A program made the position numbers and the translations under genes. A stretch of DNA of 64,000 nucleotides, from assembly GCA_963675135.1 (NCBI GenBank), contig OY776121.1, positions 74,112,875 to 74,176,874 on the forward strand, given 5' to 3'. This document shows, piece by piece, positions 1-11,984 of the stretch (position 1 is the stretch's first letter; each line of letters begins with the position of its first letter). Under the pieces are notes generated by a model, which saw nothing but the letters and a program-made list of their open reading frames with translations, made no database searches and was not told where the DNA came from. The DNA comes from Galeopsis tetrahit. Taxonomy: Eukaryota > Streptophyta > Magnoliopsida > Lamiales > Lamiaceae.

Positions 1-1373
1 TAAATTAATCAATAATTAATATAGTACTGAAATCAATAATTTTCTATTTTAATTAATAACATTTTAGTAATTTAAGTCAATAATTTCCTAATTTAATCAA
101 TAACAAAATCACGTTACTAATGAAATCAATAATTTACCAAACTAATTAATAATGACTTAATTTAAACAATAACAATAATTACTATATTTACAACACCTCT
201 ACTTATAAGAATAATTACTAATTTAATCAACAATAATAACCTAGTTTAATTATAAGAATAATTACTAATTTAATCAACAATAATAACCTAGTTTAATTAT
301 CAAAACGAACTAACAAAACTACATTATATATTTGAACTAACATACATTAATTAATTACAATTAACCAATAAAAAACATATAATCCACGTACTAACATATA
401 TTTGAATGAATTATACATATATATTCATCAACTACGTACATGAAATTTTATAATAATTAACATGCAATTTATAACCTCTACTTATAAGAATAATTACTAA
501 TTTAATCAACAATAATAACCTAGTTTAATTATAAGAATAATTACTAATTTAATCAACAATAATAACCTAGTTTAATTATCAAAACGAACTAACAAAACTA
601 CATTATATATTTGAACTAACATACATTAATTAATTACAATTAACCAATAAAAAACATATAATCCACGTACTAACATATATTTGAATGAATTATACATATA
701 TATTCATCAACTACGTACATGAAATTTTATAATAATTAACATGCAATTTATAATAAAATAACTTAATTAAAATTAATTAAGAAAAAACGTACCGTTTAAA
801 TTGAAGAAAATTGGAGTAGATAATCGTAATGCCCTTTGTCGATCAATCCACGCACCACGCACAAGAAAATTCAATCCACGAGGACAGAACAGGAGACGAA
901 CAGGGAGAGGGGGACGAAAGCCAAAAAAAATTTTTCCCTTATGGGGAAGAACTGCCTCTCCTTCGGCAGTTCTTATAAAAAAAAAATTGTGGCTACCGAC
1001 GGATATTTCCGTCGGTAGCACGCGAATATTAATTAGTCAGTCAAAGCGGTGCAGCTACCGACGGATATTTCCGTCGGTAGCACGCGAATATTAATGTGTC
1101 AGTCAAAGCGGGTCGGCTACCGACGGATATTTCCGTCGGCAGTCGAAATTTGAACGACCGACGGAAAAAATCCGTCGGCAAGCAAGGCTAAACGACACCG
1201 TTTGGCTGCGGAACTAAATTCCGTCGGGAAGTCCGTCGGACGGTCCCGACGGATCTTGGATTCCGTCGGGAGTCAGTCGATTCGAAAATTCCGTCGGCGA
1301 TCCGTTGGGCCGGCCGACAGAATGGATTCCGTCGGTAGCCTTCCGTCGGCAAAACTCCGCGTTTTTTGTAGTG
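1..1373 (-). mobile_element. CACTA (En/Spm) transposon, right end only
   Basis: The segment ends at 1373 in the inverted form of a CACTACAAAAAAC terminus. About 360 bp of subterminal DNA before it is packed with CCGACGGA/TCCGTCGG repeats, the usual array of transposase-binding sites in this superfamily. The AT-rich remainder aligns closely, base for base over long stretches, with 43890-45030, the right part of the complete CACTA at 40334-45030. In that copy the transposase start codon lies just left of the part matching position 1, so the coding region of this copy should lie outside the window. Strand is set by analogy with that copy. The base triplet after the end is GGA; its left partner cannot be seen. 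Confidence 0.88.
196..753. repeat. 279-bp tandem duplication inside the CACTA end
   Basis: 196-474 is repeated almost perfectly at 475-753. Each copy also contains a 47-bp direct repeat (about 203-249 and 250-296 in the first). The related CACTA at 44.1-44.35 kb has a single copy of both, so the duplications arose after the two elements separated. Confidence 0.9.
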
Positions 1374-2890
1374 GGATTACAACCAAATTGGCCTCATAAT
1401 TTTTTTCATTTTTCAAATAATCCCACAAATTTCTTTACAATTTAGTCTTGTATTCACATATTCATGTTTTTCAATTTAATCACATATCGCCAGAAAAATA
1501 CAAAAATGACGTCATTTTTAGCATGTTTCGGCAACATGCCTCAGTTATTTGAGCATAAGGATATGCTATAAACAATGTTGTTTTAGTGTTTTTTTCGTCG
1601 ATATACGATTAAAAATTGATACTCCATAATTTAAAATATATGACTAAATTGGAAAAGTGAAATTGTGGGTAGAGGTGTGCAAAGTATGGTTCAGACCGAT
1701 CAAACCGACCGAACCAAACCAAACCATTAAATATGATTTGGTTTTTGGTTTACGGTTCGATTTACGGTTTTTAGAATTGATTTTTTTTTTGTATGGTTTG
1801 ATTTACGGTTTTCACTAATGAAAAACCGCAAAAAACCGAACCAAATCGAACTTGTTTTATATATATAAATATATATATATATATTATAATATTATCTAAC
1901 TAAATATTATATATATTATAGATTTATAGTCTTTATATTATATAATCCCTAATCTAGTAAATTCAAGACATTTTTCAAGCCGACAGCCCAATTGTCCAAA
2001 ACCAGAAACCCTACTCATTTAATTTTCTTCTATTTAGTATTTAGCACCTCTACGTGCATGGCGCTCTCAGCCTCTCACAGTCTCACTCAATCTGATCAAT
2101 CTGAAATTTCGAAAAAGACAGAAGTTTGTTGTTTCTTTTTGTGGTTATTTAGTTATTTTTTAACAACTAGTTTGTTAATGTTGTAATAGCATTTCGTCTA
2201 TTCGAATTATATTTTGAATTATTGAAATTTCATTTTGTCTTTTCTATTGAGATTGTATTTTACATTTTTATTATTATTTTGTATAGGGAAAAAAAAAGAG
2301 CAAAACTACGGTTCGGTCAAAACCGACCGAACCGCCCGAAATATTATGGTTTCAAACCGAACGGTTTTTATAAATACGGTTTGGTTTACGATTTTGAAAA
2401 AAAAGAACGGTTTATAGTTTGGTTTACGATTTACGGGCGGTTTGGTTAACCAAACCGAACCATGCACACCCCTAATTGTGGGACAATTCAAAAGAGGTAA
2501 ATTGTTATGGGACGGATTTAACTTTAATCCCGGTACAAACATGTGGGATATTTTTTTTTAAGGGCACTAACTTTAGAGGAGTGATAATTGTAGAACTAAA
2601 GCATATTAATGTGGATAAAAAAATTAATTAATTGAACAATTGAAATATATTATAATCACTTAAAATTCATATGTGTATCTAGTTGAATATAAGAATTTGA
2701 TTAATGAAACTGAAAAACTTATCCTATATATATAAATTAGGTTTGATGTAAGTTTTACGCTTAAGCACTAAAGGACTTACCCTATAATGTCTGGATTCAA
2801 ATATTTTGCAACAACTAGATAACATTGTCTAGGTCTTGTAATTCCCGATTTCCACTCAAGATTCAATCGGAGACCGGAAACTCGAAATAT
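1374..2890 (+). other. Degenerate paralogue of the YUCCA upstream region
   Basis: Outside the hAT insertion at 1670-2473, this stretch shares blocks in the same order with 45098-45430, directly upstream of the YUCCA gene. Shared blocks are an ACCAAATTGGCC block, the ATTCATGTTTTTCAATTTAA block, the GAAAAACTTATCCTATATA block and a final block with CAACAACTAGATAAC. Similarity stops near 2870 and no YUCCA coding sequence follows. No ORF of interest is present. I read it as an old segmental duplication. Confidence 0.7.
1670..2473. mobile_element. hAT-type MITE filled with CCGAAC motifs
   Basis: Termini are TAGAGGTGTGC and its near-perfect inverse GCACACCCCTA. The flanks carry AATTGTGGG on both sides (1661-1669 and 2474-2482), which includes an 8-bp hAT-type target duplication. 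Both ends contain arrays of AACCGAACC/GGTTCGGTT motifs in inverted orientation. There is no transposase ORF. The small ORFs inside are products of the repeats. Confidence 0.75.
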
Positions 2891-2963
2891 AAAGAAAAGA
2901 AGAAAAAGTTGAAAATTGGCTGAGTGAAACAATTCGATCGGATGAAACGACCTGTCCACCACC

Positions 2964-3891
2964 AAGGGCGGAGCTACAGCCATGGCTAAGGGTGGCTGTA
3001 GCCCACCCCAATTTTTGTTAAAAAAAAAATATATTCTAGTCATTTCCCATAAACATTATTTCAATTTTGTTAAATTGTTTGCATATATATACTGTATTTA
3101 ATTGTTTACCTAAATTGAAATTAAATAATAAAGTCAACACCTAAACAAATTCCCGATTCTACTGTACACGTCTCATGACTTCAATTACTATACACACCCC
3201 GACACAATTTATTTTTAAATTAATACGTACTTACACCTCAAATTTAGACCATTATAATTCAACTCTATAAAAATCAAATTTAGACAATTATAATTCAACT
3301 CTATAAAAATTAAAAAACTACCAAAAATTATTCTTCACTAACGAAACAGAAGTAACGCGTGAAATAAGAATAAGATAAAAGTGAGTTCAAATTTGAAAGG
3401 AGGAGTTCCAACTGTACATATTTGACATTCAATAAAATGTGTAAATTTAGCACGCTTAATCTCCATTTTTTGTTACGCAGTTTCGTTACTTTTTATCAAA
3501 ATCTAGGGTTTAAATTTTTGTGATATTTTTATTGAATTTTTTATGATTTTGTAAAGTATCTTGAATTCATTTTTTTCTTCTTGTTCACACGTTTCTTCCT
3601 TTTCATTAGAAGAAAAGGTTTTTTTTTGTGATTTTTTAAAAATTTATAATTGTCCAAAATTGAGATGTAAGTATAGAAATTTAAAAATAAATTATATTTT
3701 ATATGAGGTGTGTACAATAAAATTGCGAGATTTTCTTTAGTCGCGGCCAATAATAAACCCTACTACCCTAGATTAATTTATCAATTCAAACCTCTTAAAT
3801 AAAAAAAATGCATTTTTAGTTTTCTTCTACTCACTAGCCTCTTTATTTAAGGTATTCATCCCACCATAAAAAAAATTCCTGGCTCCGCCCT
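2964..3891. mobile_element. Mutator-like MITE with GGGCGGAGC ends
   Basis: The 928-bp element starts AAGGGCGGAGC and ends with the inverse, GGCTCCGCCCTT. It is flanked by the direct repeat TGTCCACCACC (2953-2963 and 3892-3902); a duplication of 9-11 bp fits Mutator-like elements. The interior is AT-rich and non-coding. One end of a related element is visible near 28446 (GACGGAGCCAGG). Confidence 0.75.
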
Positions 3892-3902
3892 TGTCCACCA
3901 CC

Positions 3903-4985
3903 TTTGCCCACGTATTTTGGCTTAATGAAACGACCCGGCCATGGCCGGTTCATGACCAAACTCGCCCAACTCGGCCCAATTGACTCGTTTTCAAGGGGTT
4001 TTTATGTATTTTCAGATTTTGATCATTCTTATACTCAATTTGGGAGCCAAAATCCACACACAAACACACACTTGGACGTATTTAGCATCTATTTCTTCAC
4101 ATTTTGGAGCAAGACTTGAGCCAAAAGCTTGAAAATTCTAGCCTCCATCATCTTCTAGACTAAGTTTTCTCCTCCCTTTACTTTTTATTTACTTTTGTCA
4201 TTTCATTTTATAATAGTTAGATTATGATTTTGCTAAGCTAGAACAATCTTTGATTCTAGGGCTTTGTGAATATTTAAATTGAAGTTTATGAATTAGTGTT
4301 TTATTTTAAATGATGTTTGTCTCTTATTTGTATACTTAATTCTTATTTGGAGCATGTTATTCCTGACCATTATAATGTGTTTTATCTATTGTTAATTGTG
4401 GTAAGATTGAGAAATTTATTCCATTAATTGAACATAAACATGTAACCCAATTTATTATGAGCTCGAGAGAGGATTAATTACTGAGAGGGAATTGAATGAT
4501 CTTTTGGACTAATTTATGTGACACGATATTTGTGAGGTAGAGATACAAACTTATATTGTGTTTTCCTTTGAAATAATTAGATCGATAGATTAATTAAATT
4601 TTTTTTAGTGGTCAACCCTATAAGAGGACAAACTTAATAGTCATTTGAATTAGTCATTAACCATAGTCTCCATAGATGAATATCTTAATATTGCAAATGC
4701 CTTAAAACCTATTTTCTCTTAATCGAATTTAATCCACTTTACTTTTATTTTCGTGATTTGTATGAGCAGTACTTGATCGATTTTACTTATTTCTCTTTAA
4801 TTGTTTGCTTGTGACAATTTGGTAGGCAATTAGGGGTAATCAAACACTTAACTTTCTATCACGTCTATTTAGAACTTAATCAACAAACTCCACTTTTACA
4901 CTCTCACTCCTTGTGGGATCGACCTCATACTTACTACACTACAGTATACATCGTATACTTACGATCGTGTATTTTGATGTTGTGA
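3903..4985. other. AT-rich intergenic DNA, possibly an old LTR
   Basis: There is no gene here. The layout near 4905-4930, a TTGTGGGATCGACCTC stretch, resembles the 3' part of LTRs of some plant Ty3/gypsy elements, but I could find neither a partner LTR nor a primer-binding site. The ORF at 3904-4119 has no recognisable domain. The LTR reading is only a suggestion. Confidence 0.3.
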
Positions 4986-4994
4986 AATACATGA

Positions 4995-5615
4995 ACACAT
5001 GTCTTGAACTCACATCTTAAGTTTTGATCTTGATTGAAAATCTTTCAACATAAAAATATTTTCTAACCTAAAAATATTTCACGTCTTGAACTCACATCTT
5101 GAATTCTGATCTTGGTTGAAAATCTTTCAACTCGAAAATATTTTCTAAACTTAAAAATATTTCACGTCTTGACCTCAATTCTTTTCTAACTTGAAAATAT
5201 TTCACGTCTTGAACTCAAATCTTGAGTTCCGATCTTGGTTGAAAATCTTTCAACTTAAAAATATTTCACATCTTGAGTTCTAATCTTGGTTGAAAATCTT
5301 TCAACTTAAAAATATTTCACGTCTTGAGTTCTGATCTTGATTGAAAATCTTTCAACTCGAAAAAATTTTCTAACTTGAAAATATTTCACGTCTTGAACTC
5401 ACATCTTGAGTTTTGGTCTTGGTTGAAAATCTTTCAACTCGAAAATATTTTGCTAACTTGAAAATATTTCACGTCTTGAACTAACATTTTGAGTTCTGAT
5501 TTTGGTTGAAAATCTTTCAACTCGAAAATATTTTCACGTCTTGAACTCACATCTTGAGTTCTCATCTTAGTTGAAAATCTTTCAACTAAAAAATATTTTC
5601 TAACTTGAAAATAAG
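4995..5615. repeat. Minisatellite of about nine units
   Basis: A degenerate tandem array is recognised by the recurring CACGTCTTGAACTCACATC, GTTGAAAATCTTTCAACT and TAACTTGAAAATATTT segments. Full units are about 80-85 bp; several are shortened. Unit starts lie near 4995, 5080, 5164, 5203, 5268, 5319, 5387, 5471 and 5534. GTTGAAAATCTTTCAAC is itself a small palindrome. Confidence 0.85.
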
Positions 5616-5629
5616 GGTAGGGCTCCTGT

Positions 5630-6284
5630 TAGAGATGTTTATCCGGGCCAAACTAACCGGGCTAGCCCGTTTAACCCTGAAAAATATAGGGTTAGGGTTC
5701 ATGAATTATAGGCCCGTTTAAAATTGGGCTTTTTTGACCCGGATCGGTTAGCCCGTGGGCTAAACCGGGTCAGCCCGTAGGGCTACAGGGCCAGCCCGCT
5801 AGCCCGAGTTGTTACCTTTTTTTTTTTTTTTTATTAAATAACCTAAGAATAAATTTTGGGTCATTTGACCAATAACCATAACTATAAGCATTAAGAAGCA
5901 CATTACGATCCATTAGTCATTATTACTATTTTTTATTAAATTATGATATTTGTTTAACTTTATTTGGTCATATTAAGGAGCAATAAGTTCTAGAATTGTG
6001 TTTAAATTATACTTTTTTTCTCATTTACTAATCATTAACTAATTATGTATTTTTCTATTTTATTTGCTTGTTGGACGTGCCAATTGAGACCTTTAATTTT
6101 AAAAGAAAAAAAATTATTGTAGCCCGTTAGTGGCCCGTTTAGCCCGTGGCCCGCTAGGGTTAGGGTTAGGTCCCAACAATTGTAGGCCCGTTAAATATGA
6201 ACCGGTTAAGGCCCTAACCCGTTTAGCCTGTAGCCCTGTAGGGCTGGCCCTATAGGGCTAGGGCCAGCCCGATAGACATCTCTA
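5630..6284. mobile_element. hAT-type MITE filled with GCCCG motifs
   Basis: Termini TAGAGATG and CATCTCTA are inverse, and GCTCCTGT repeats directly at 5622-5629 and 6285-6292, a typical 8-bp hAT target duplication. Both ends carry AGCCCG/CGGGCT and GGGTTAGGG motifs that form inverted arrays. The centre is AT-rich and non-coding. It interrupts a sequence reading CTCCTGTGCACTCGAGTGC, which resembles the ends of the Mutator-like family at 26.6 and 55.8 kb. Confidence 0.8.
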
Positions 6285-6350
6285 GCTCCTGTGCACTCGA
6301 GTGCAACAATCGGTTATGTATTATTAAAGACGGGATTATTGCATAAATTA

Positions 6351-6425
6351 GGCCATGGCTCAGTGGTAGTCTCATGCTCATTTTAGCACAATGTCTCATG
6401 TTCGAGTCCCATTGTTGCAACTTTT
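6351..6425 (+). other. tRNA-derived sequence (SINE-head-like)
   Basis: TGGCTCAGTGGTAG matches an RNA polymerase III A box and TGTTCGAGTCCC a B box, about 50 bp apart, followed by TTTTT as a possible terminator. A full cloverleaf does not form, so this is not called a functional tRNA. It may be the head of a decayed SINE or part of a larger transposon. Confidence 0.45.
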
Positions 6426-6523
6426 TCGTGTTTATTTATATTTTGATGAATATTTTTTTCTGTTATATTATAAAAGAAACGGTAGTAAAGTGTAAATTTA
6501 TTTCACCTTAATCATTGAGAGGT

Positions 6524-7233
6524 TTTTATACCTAGTCAAATAAGTCAATTCTAGTCACCAGCTTGCGTGGCGAGGACCAGTCAACAAAGTCGTGCGACGA
6601 CCAGTCAACGAGACAAAGAAAATGTAATAAAAGTAATGTATTTAATATAATTAAGTGCTCGCCCAAAGATGTTGGCGAGCACGTGTTCAGTTAGCTGCTC
6701 GTCCAAAGATTGTTGGCGAGCAGTTGTTTATTTAACTAGAGAAGACAAGTGTCGAAGCCTTGGGAGACAGTATAAAACATGGCGACCACCGGATGAGCAG
6801 GTTTTTCCGGACGAGCAGGTTTTCCAGCTCCTCGGCATCTCGCCGAGGACGACCATCAGAGGCGGTTTAGCATTAAATGCGCCGTCCCATCACCTTTTCG
6901 GGCAGAAAGAAGGGTCCACTATGGAGGCGCCACGTGTAAAGGGCGGGCAGCCCCAAAAACCACTATATAATGCCTAAAAGGCTCATTTGTAAGACCTAAG
7001 TGACATTTCCTACCAAATCCTTCAACCCTAAGCAATAAACACTCCCAAGCTCAAAGCTTTAGCTTCTCTAAGAAGCTACTTCTTGTGTTCTTCATTGTTC
7101 TTCATGCTTTTCATCATTTAATCATCATATTAATCCCGTATTAACACGTAATAACCCCCGATAATCATATATGTTTGTATCGTGCTAACAAACAGTCCAC
7201 ATCCAAGTCATCTCGACGAAAGCACCTACAACA
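6524..7233 (+). repeat. 5' LTR
   Basis: It is 710 bp long, ends CCTACAACA and is nearly identical to the 3' LTR. It differs mainly by two short gaps of about 15 and 16 bp (at the CAATC.../TCAATCC stretch and at the GACCAGGTCCTCCTGC stretch present only in the 3' copy) plus scattered substitutions. Confidence 0.95.
6964..6970 (+). promoter_or_regulatory. LTR TATA box
   Basis: TATATAA follows a GC-richer stretch in the LTR and is conserved at the same place in the 3' LTR. It is the likely start signal for the element's RNA. Confidence 0.6.
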
Positions 7234-7235
7234 TT

Positions 7236-7253
7236 TGGCGCTAGAAGGAGGGG
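7236..7253 (+). other. Primer-binding site
   Basis: TGGCGCTAGAAGGAGGGG begins two bases after the 5' LTR, where a tRNA primer normally anneals, and starts with the TGG complementary to a tRNA CCA end. I cannot assign the tRNA without a search. The leader then runs to gag at 7594 without an ORF. Confidence 0.7.
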
Positions 7254-7593
7254 ATCCTTTTACGTGTTCTACCACTCAGTTTCAACCGATCATCGAGCGA
7301 TCGGCGTGCAAACTCTTTGTTTCAGGTTTTAATCGGTAGATCTACCTTTTAAAGCTTCGTTTACGTTTTTTAGTGTTCTTCGTGTTCTTGAAAAATTTCG
7401 GTTTTCGAGACATATTTTGGAGTTTGATCTCCTTGTAATTGTGTTTTCAAGTTTCTTCTGTTGTTACTTTGCTAAGTGTAGTTGTAATAGCACGTTCTTC
7501 TGCGTAAGAACTTTTTAATCTTTCGTTTTAAGCGTCGAAGGCTTAGAACAGTCCTATCTTTGTAACCTTTTTAGGAAAGACACTCTTTAAACG

Positions 7594-9392
7594 ATGTCTC
7601 AGCACTCTCATCTTGACGGAACCCCGCCGCCCGGAGGGAACGAACACCCTCCGCCGCCGACGGCTCCGTCGCCAAATCCTTTCGGAAATCTAAACTTGGG
7701 GGACATCATGAAAGATCCCCAGCACTTGAAAGAGTTCTCTGATTTCCTCCTTGAAAAGAGGAGGCTGATCGAGGTAGAAGAAGCAGAAAAGGCCAAAGAT
7801 CAGGAGTTCGACAGAGCTCTCAAGGAAAAGGAAAGGGACAATGCTAATGAGGAGGACGACCGCTCCTATCACTCATATTCTGTTCGTCCCCAAGACAAGG
7901 GGAAAAGTAAAGTTCCCGATCGTTACCACAACAACCATACAGGGGATTCGTATGCTCGGAACTCTGTTTTCAATCGGGTGGGCGACAAGGACCCGAAAGC
8001 CCCTCGCCCGGTGAATTATGATATCGGGCGACGACCGGCGAAGGACGACCACAGAGATCGTGGTGGAAAGAGAGGAGACAGGGTCTCCGCCCTTGACCGA
8101 GTAGGGCCAGGCTCGCGAGCTCCGTGTAAGAGTTATCGCAGCCACCGTTCAGAGAGACATTCCCCCAGGCGATCACACCATGGTGATCACCCGGCCGCAT
8201 CACACGGGAGCCGACGCGATGAGGTCGTCGTCCCCCGAGCACAAACAGCCGAGGAGGGGCAGATCGCCCAGTTCCTCGAAACACAAAAACTGATGAAGTT
8301 GGAGATGGAGACTCTACGAGCAGAGGTGGTCGCAACAAAGCAAGGAACTGCCCCGCCAGTCACTCTGCCCACTCCACCTTTAAGTGTTATGATTCTCACC
8401 GCCCCAATTCAAAGGAAGATTCAGATGCCTTCTATGGCGACATACGACGGGACGTCCGACCCTAGGGTGCATTTGTCCAAGTATGCAAGCTACATGGCCT
8501 CAATCGGGGCAACGGACGCCACACAGTGCAGAAATTTCTCCCTGACCTTGGGAGATCGAGCTCATCGCTGGTACACCACGTTGGGTGCCGGATCCATCAC
8601 CTCTTTCATAGAGCTGGGACAACAATTCTTGACTCACTTTGGGTCTATTGCTGCTCGCCCAGCCTCAAAGCAACATTTGGCCAACGTTCGCCAGACACTG
8701 ACCGAATCGGGCAAAGACTTTATCGAGCGCTTCGATAGGTTGGTGATCGATGGAGAAGCTGTAAATGACGAGACAAAGCTGATCTCGGCTATTTCCGATC
8801 TAAGGATAGGTTCCAAGCTTTGGGAATCTATGAACACCTCTTTCCCCGTTTCCTATGCGGATTTTCGCAGTCGGGCGGGAAATTTTATTCAAATGGAAGA
8901 GATAATGGACGCCGCCAAGGCTAACGAGCAGCCTGAAGCGGCCAAAAGAGTCTGGCCAAAGAAAAATTCCAACACTGGGGAACCTTCCTAGCCAAAGAAG
9001 GCGACCACTCAGGGCGGCAGTGCTCGCCCATCAAATTTCAGACTTTTCGAGGAGTCTCTTGAGATTCTTCAATTCAGGGAGGCCCTCTCTGTTGACCCCA
9101 GGGGTATTTACGATGCAATCAGGGGAAAGAATCTGCTCCCCCAAGCTAAGTCAATGCATACAAATGACAACAATCTGGATGGTAGTAAATTCTGCAACTA
9201 CCACAACTCAATCGGCCACCACACCAATGGGTGCCGAGACTTGGTGAGAAATCTGTTCAAACTGTACAACGAGGGCAAGCTCGCCCAGTTCATCAAATTC
9301 GGGGATGGAAATGGCGACAACAGGGACAAGAAACGTCGCGACGATAGCGACGACCATCGCCAACAGTTGAATCGCCAGAAATTGACCCCCCC
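7594..9392 (+). pseudogene. Retrotransposon gag, one internal stop
   Basis: The ORF begins MSQHSHLDG and gives 465 residues up to a TAG at 8989-8991. The same frame continues to about 9390, so the stop is a point mutation. Residues 60-110 are highly charged and residues 150-220 are rich in Arg/His/Ser. The capsid-like retrotransposon gag domain spans about residues 275-440 (FSLTLGDRAHRWY near 314). After the stop, CNYHNSIGHHTNGC (around 9194-9236) is a zinc-knuckle-like motif. A single-base indel in a run of seven C near 9388-9394 shifts the frame into pol, so gag and pol were probably one reading frame. Confidence 0.9.
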
Positions 9393-11984
9393 ATGCCGAA
9401 TGCTCCGGTGGGCGACGTCGACAATGTCGGTCAGGGATGTTTTGTGATAGAAGGCCCCTTGGGGGGAACTGAATCTGGAACTGCTCTGTCTATTCGCCGA
9501 CAGCAGAGTGAAATGCGAGCACTCAATAATGTCCATCAGGTGTGCGTCGCTCCGGCTGCCGAGCAGCCTCCATCCCACCAAGTCATCTTCACGAACGATG
9601 ACCTGAACGACGTGGTGCAACCGAACAACGATGCTTTAGTCATCACTGGAAAAATCATGGGAACGAACGTCCATCGCATGATGGTCGACACCGGGGCATA
9701 CACCAACGTCCTTTTTAAGCATACTCTTGATGCCCTCGGTGGATATGCCGCATACGTCGAGCCTTGCGACGATATTATCGTAGGTTTTGGATACACTCAC
9801 TCACATCCAATAGGGAGGATCAGGCTATCTTTGGAACTGGCATCAACGAAAGAGCCAGCAATACATCTCACCAGGCAGCTCGACTTCATGATCGTCGACA
9901 TGCCGTCCTCATATAATGTTTTCCTTGGCCGACCTTTCTTCGATGAGTTCAAGGCGGCCGCTTCAACTTACTATTACTGTGTTAAGTTTTCGACCCCGAC
10001 GGGAGTTATAACCGTCAAGGGCGACCAGATGCGGGCGAGGGAGTGTCTCGTCCGTTTTGCTAAGCGTCATTCTAAAACTACTACTATGATTGGCCAGTAT
10101 ATTGAGTGTCAAAAACAAAAAGAACAAATGAACTACTTGGAAGGTTTTCCCAGAAAGTATAAAAAAATCGAAGTTGGGGAGTCTAGTCGACGTTTCGACC
10201 ACCACCTAGTGGAGGTGAACGAGCACACCTCCATGGAAGTGGACGACCACACCCCAATGGAGATTGACGAGCAGGCAGATTCGGGCGACCAGATCCCCGA
10301 CGACCAGGTTCTAGAAAATTTTCCAGATTTGGAGCCTAGGTTAGGCTTCGAGCCAGAGTTTGGAATCGAGGATCCTCGTTGGAAGGAGCCTAAAGAGCGG
10401 GCAACTTCAGCGGAGGACCTTGAAACTATTCACCTAAACGAAGCTCGCCCGGAACTCAAAGTGTTCATAGGTTCAAATTTACCAGTGCAATTGCGATCAG
10501 ATATGGTCGCATTTTTGAAAGAAAACATCGGAACTTTCGCCTGGTCGCACGAGGACATGGTGGGCATCAATACGAACCATGCCTGCCACAGATTGAATAT
10601 TGATCCAACAAGAAGACCCATCACCCAAAAACGAAGAAAATTTGGGCCTGATAAATATGTGGCTATGGCGGTCGAAGTCAAGAAATTGATCGACAACAAA
10701 CTAATTGAGAAAACTGGAACTGATTCTGAGTGGTTGGCAAATCCAGTGCTCGTCAAGAAAACAACCGGGTCATGGAGATTGTGTATAGACTTCACAGATC
10801 TAAACGATGCCTGTCCGAAAGATCACTTTTCGATGCCCCACATCGATCATTTGGTAGACAATACAGCGGGGCATGAGATGTTAACTTTCATCGATGGTTT
10901 CGCGAGATACCATCAGATTGCTATGCATCCCGACGACCAGCGACATACAGCTTTCATGACAGCAACCGACTTGTACAGTTGGAAAAGAATGTCTTTCGGT
11001 TTGAAAAACGCGGGGGTAACATACCAAAGACTGGTAAATAAGATGTTTGAGAAACACATCGGTGAAATGGTGGGGGTCTACATCGACGACATCGTTGTCA
11101 AAAGCTTACGGAAAGAAGATCACCTACACCACCTTGCCATGACATTCGATATTTTGAAGGAGTACAACATGAAATTAAATCCGAAAAAATGCAGTTTTGG
11201 AGTTAGCTCCGGAAAATTTCTGGGGAACTTGGTTAGCCAGCGGGGCATCGAGGCGAATCCGAGTAAAATTCAAGCAGTCATCGACATGCAAAGCCCAAGG
11301 AATGTGAAAGAAGTACAGAGGTTGACTGGATGCCTTGCATCGCTGAACAGATTCATTGCACGAACGGACGATCGTTGTAAACCTTTTTTCGATGCTTTGA
11401 AAAAAGGGAGGTTCGAATGGACCGACGAATGTGAAAGAGCTTTCGAAAAGCTGAAGGAATATATATCGGATCCGAAGGTTCTATCTAAGCCAGTCCCGGG
11501 CGAAATTTTGTATCTCTACTTGGCAGCCACTGACTGTGCGATCAGTTCAGTGCTCGTCCGAGCAGAGGGGAGCACACATCTGCCAATCTACTATGTAAGT
11601 CAATCACTGAGAGACGCGGAGTTGAGATACACTCCAATGGAAAAATTGGCGTACGCCTTGGTCATGAGCGTTAGAAAGCTAAGGCAGTACCTGTTCGACC
11701 ACGAGGTGGTCGTCCTCACGACTTTTCCTCTTCGGCGAGCACTGCATCGTCCGGATACCACTGGAAGACTTTTGAAATGGTCGGTGGAAATCGGGCAATT
11801 TGGGCTCACCTACGCGCCCAGAACGGCAATCAAGGGACAAATTTTGGCAGAATTCATTGTGGAACTTACTTTCCCGGATAAACTGGACAAGGAAATCGAG
11901 CTTCCTTGGACACTGTTCGTTGATGGCTCTTCGACGAGCACCAAAGCAGGGGCAGAAATCGTCCTCACCAGCCCAGCCGGATAA
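9393..11984 (+). pseudogene. Retrotransposon pol: protease, reverse transcriptase, RNase H
   Basis: The 863-residue reading frame holds an aspartic protease with MVDTGAYTN near residue 97, then reverse transcriptase from about residue 445. Its catalytic motif is YIDD near 562, preceded by CIDFTDLNDACPKD. The gypsy RNase H (AATDCAISSVLVR, SLRDAELRYTPMEK) spans roughly residues 705-800. A second RNase H begins at LFVDGSSTS near residue 840 but is cut by TAA at 11982-11984. The sequence after this stop continues the same domain in the same frame, so the stop is a disabling mutation. The protein would copy the element's RNA into DNA. Confidence 0.92.

Noticed and set aside
801..1094. ORFs of 60-97 residues at the window start
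   Set aside because: They arise from CACTA subterminal repeats; the opposite strand gives equally long frames and no domain is seen.
6351..6425. Functional tRNA gene
   Set aside because: A and B boxes are present, but acceptor and anticodon stems do not pair.
7970..8338. Antisense ORFs inside gag
   Set aside because: Shadows of the gag frame caused by GC-rich codons; no domain.
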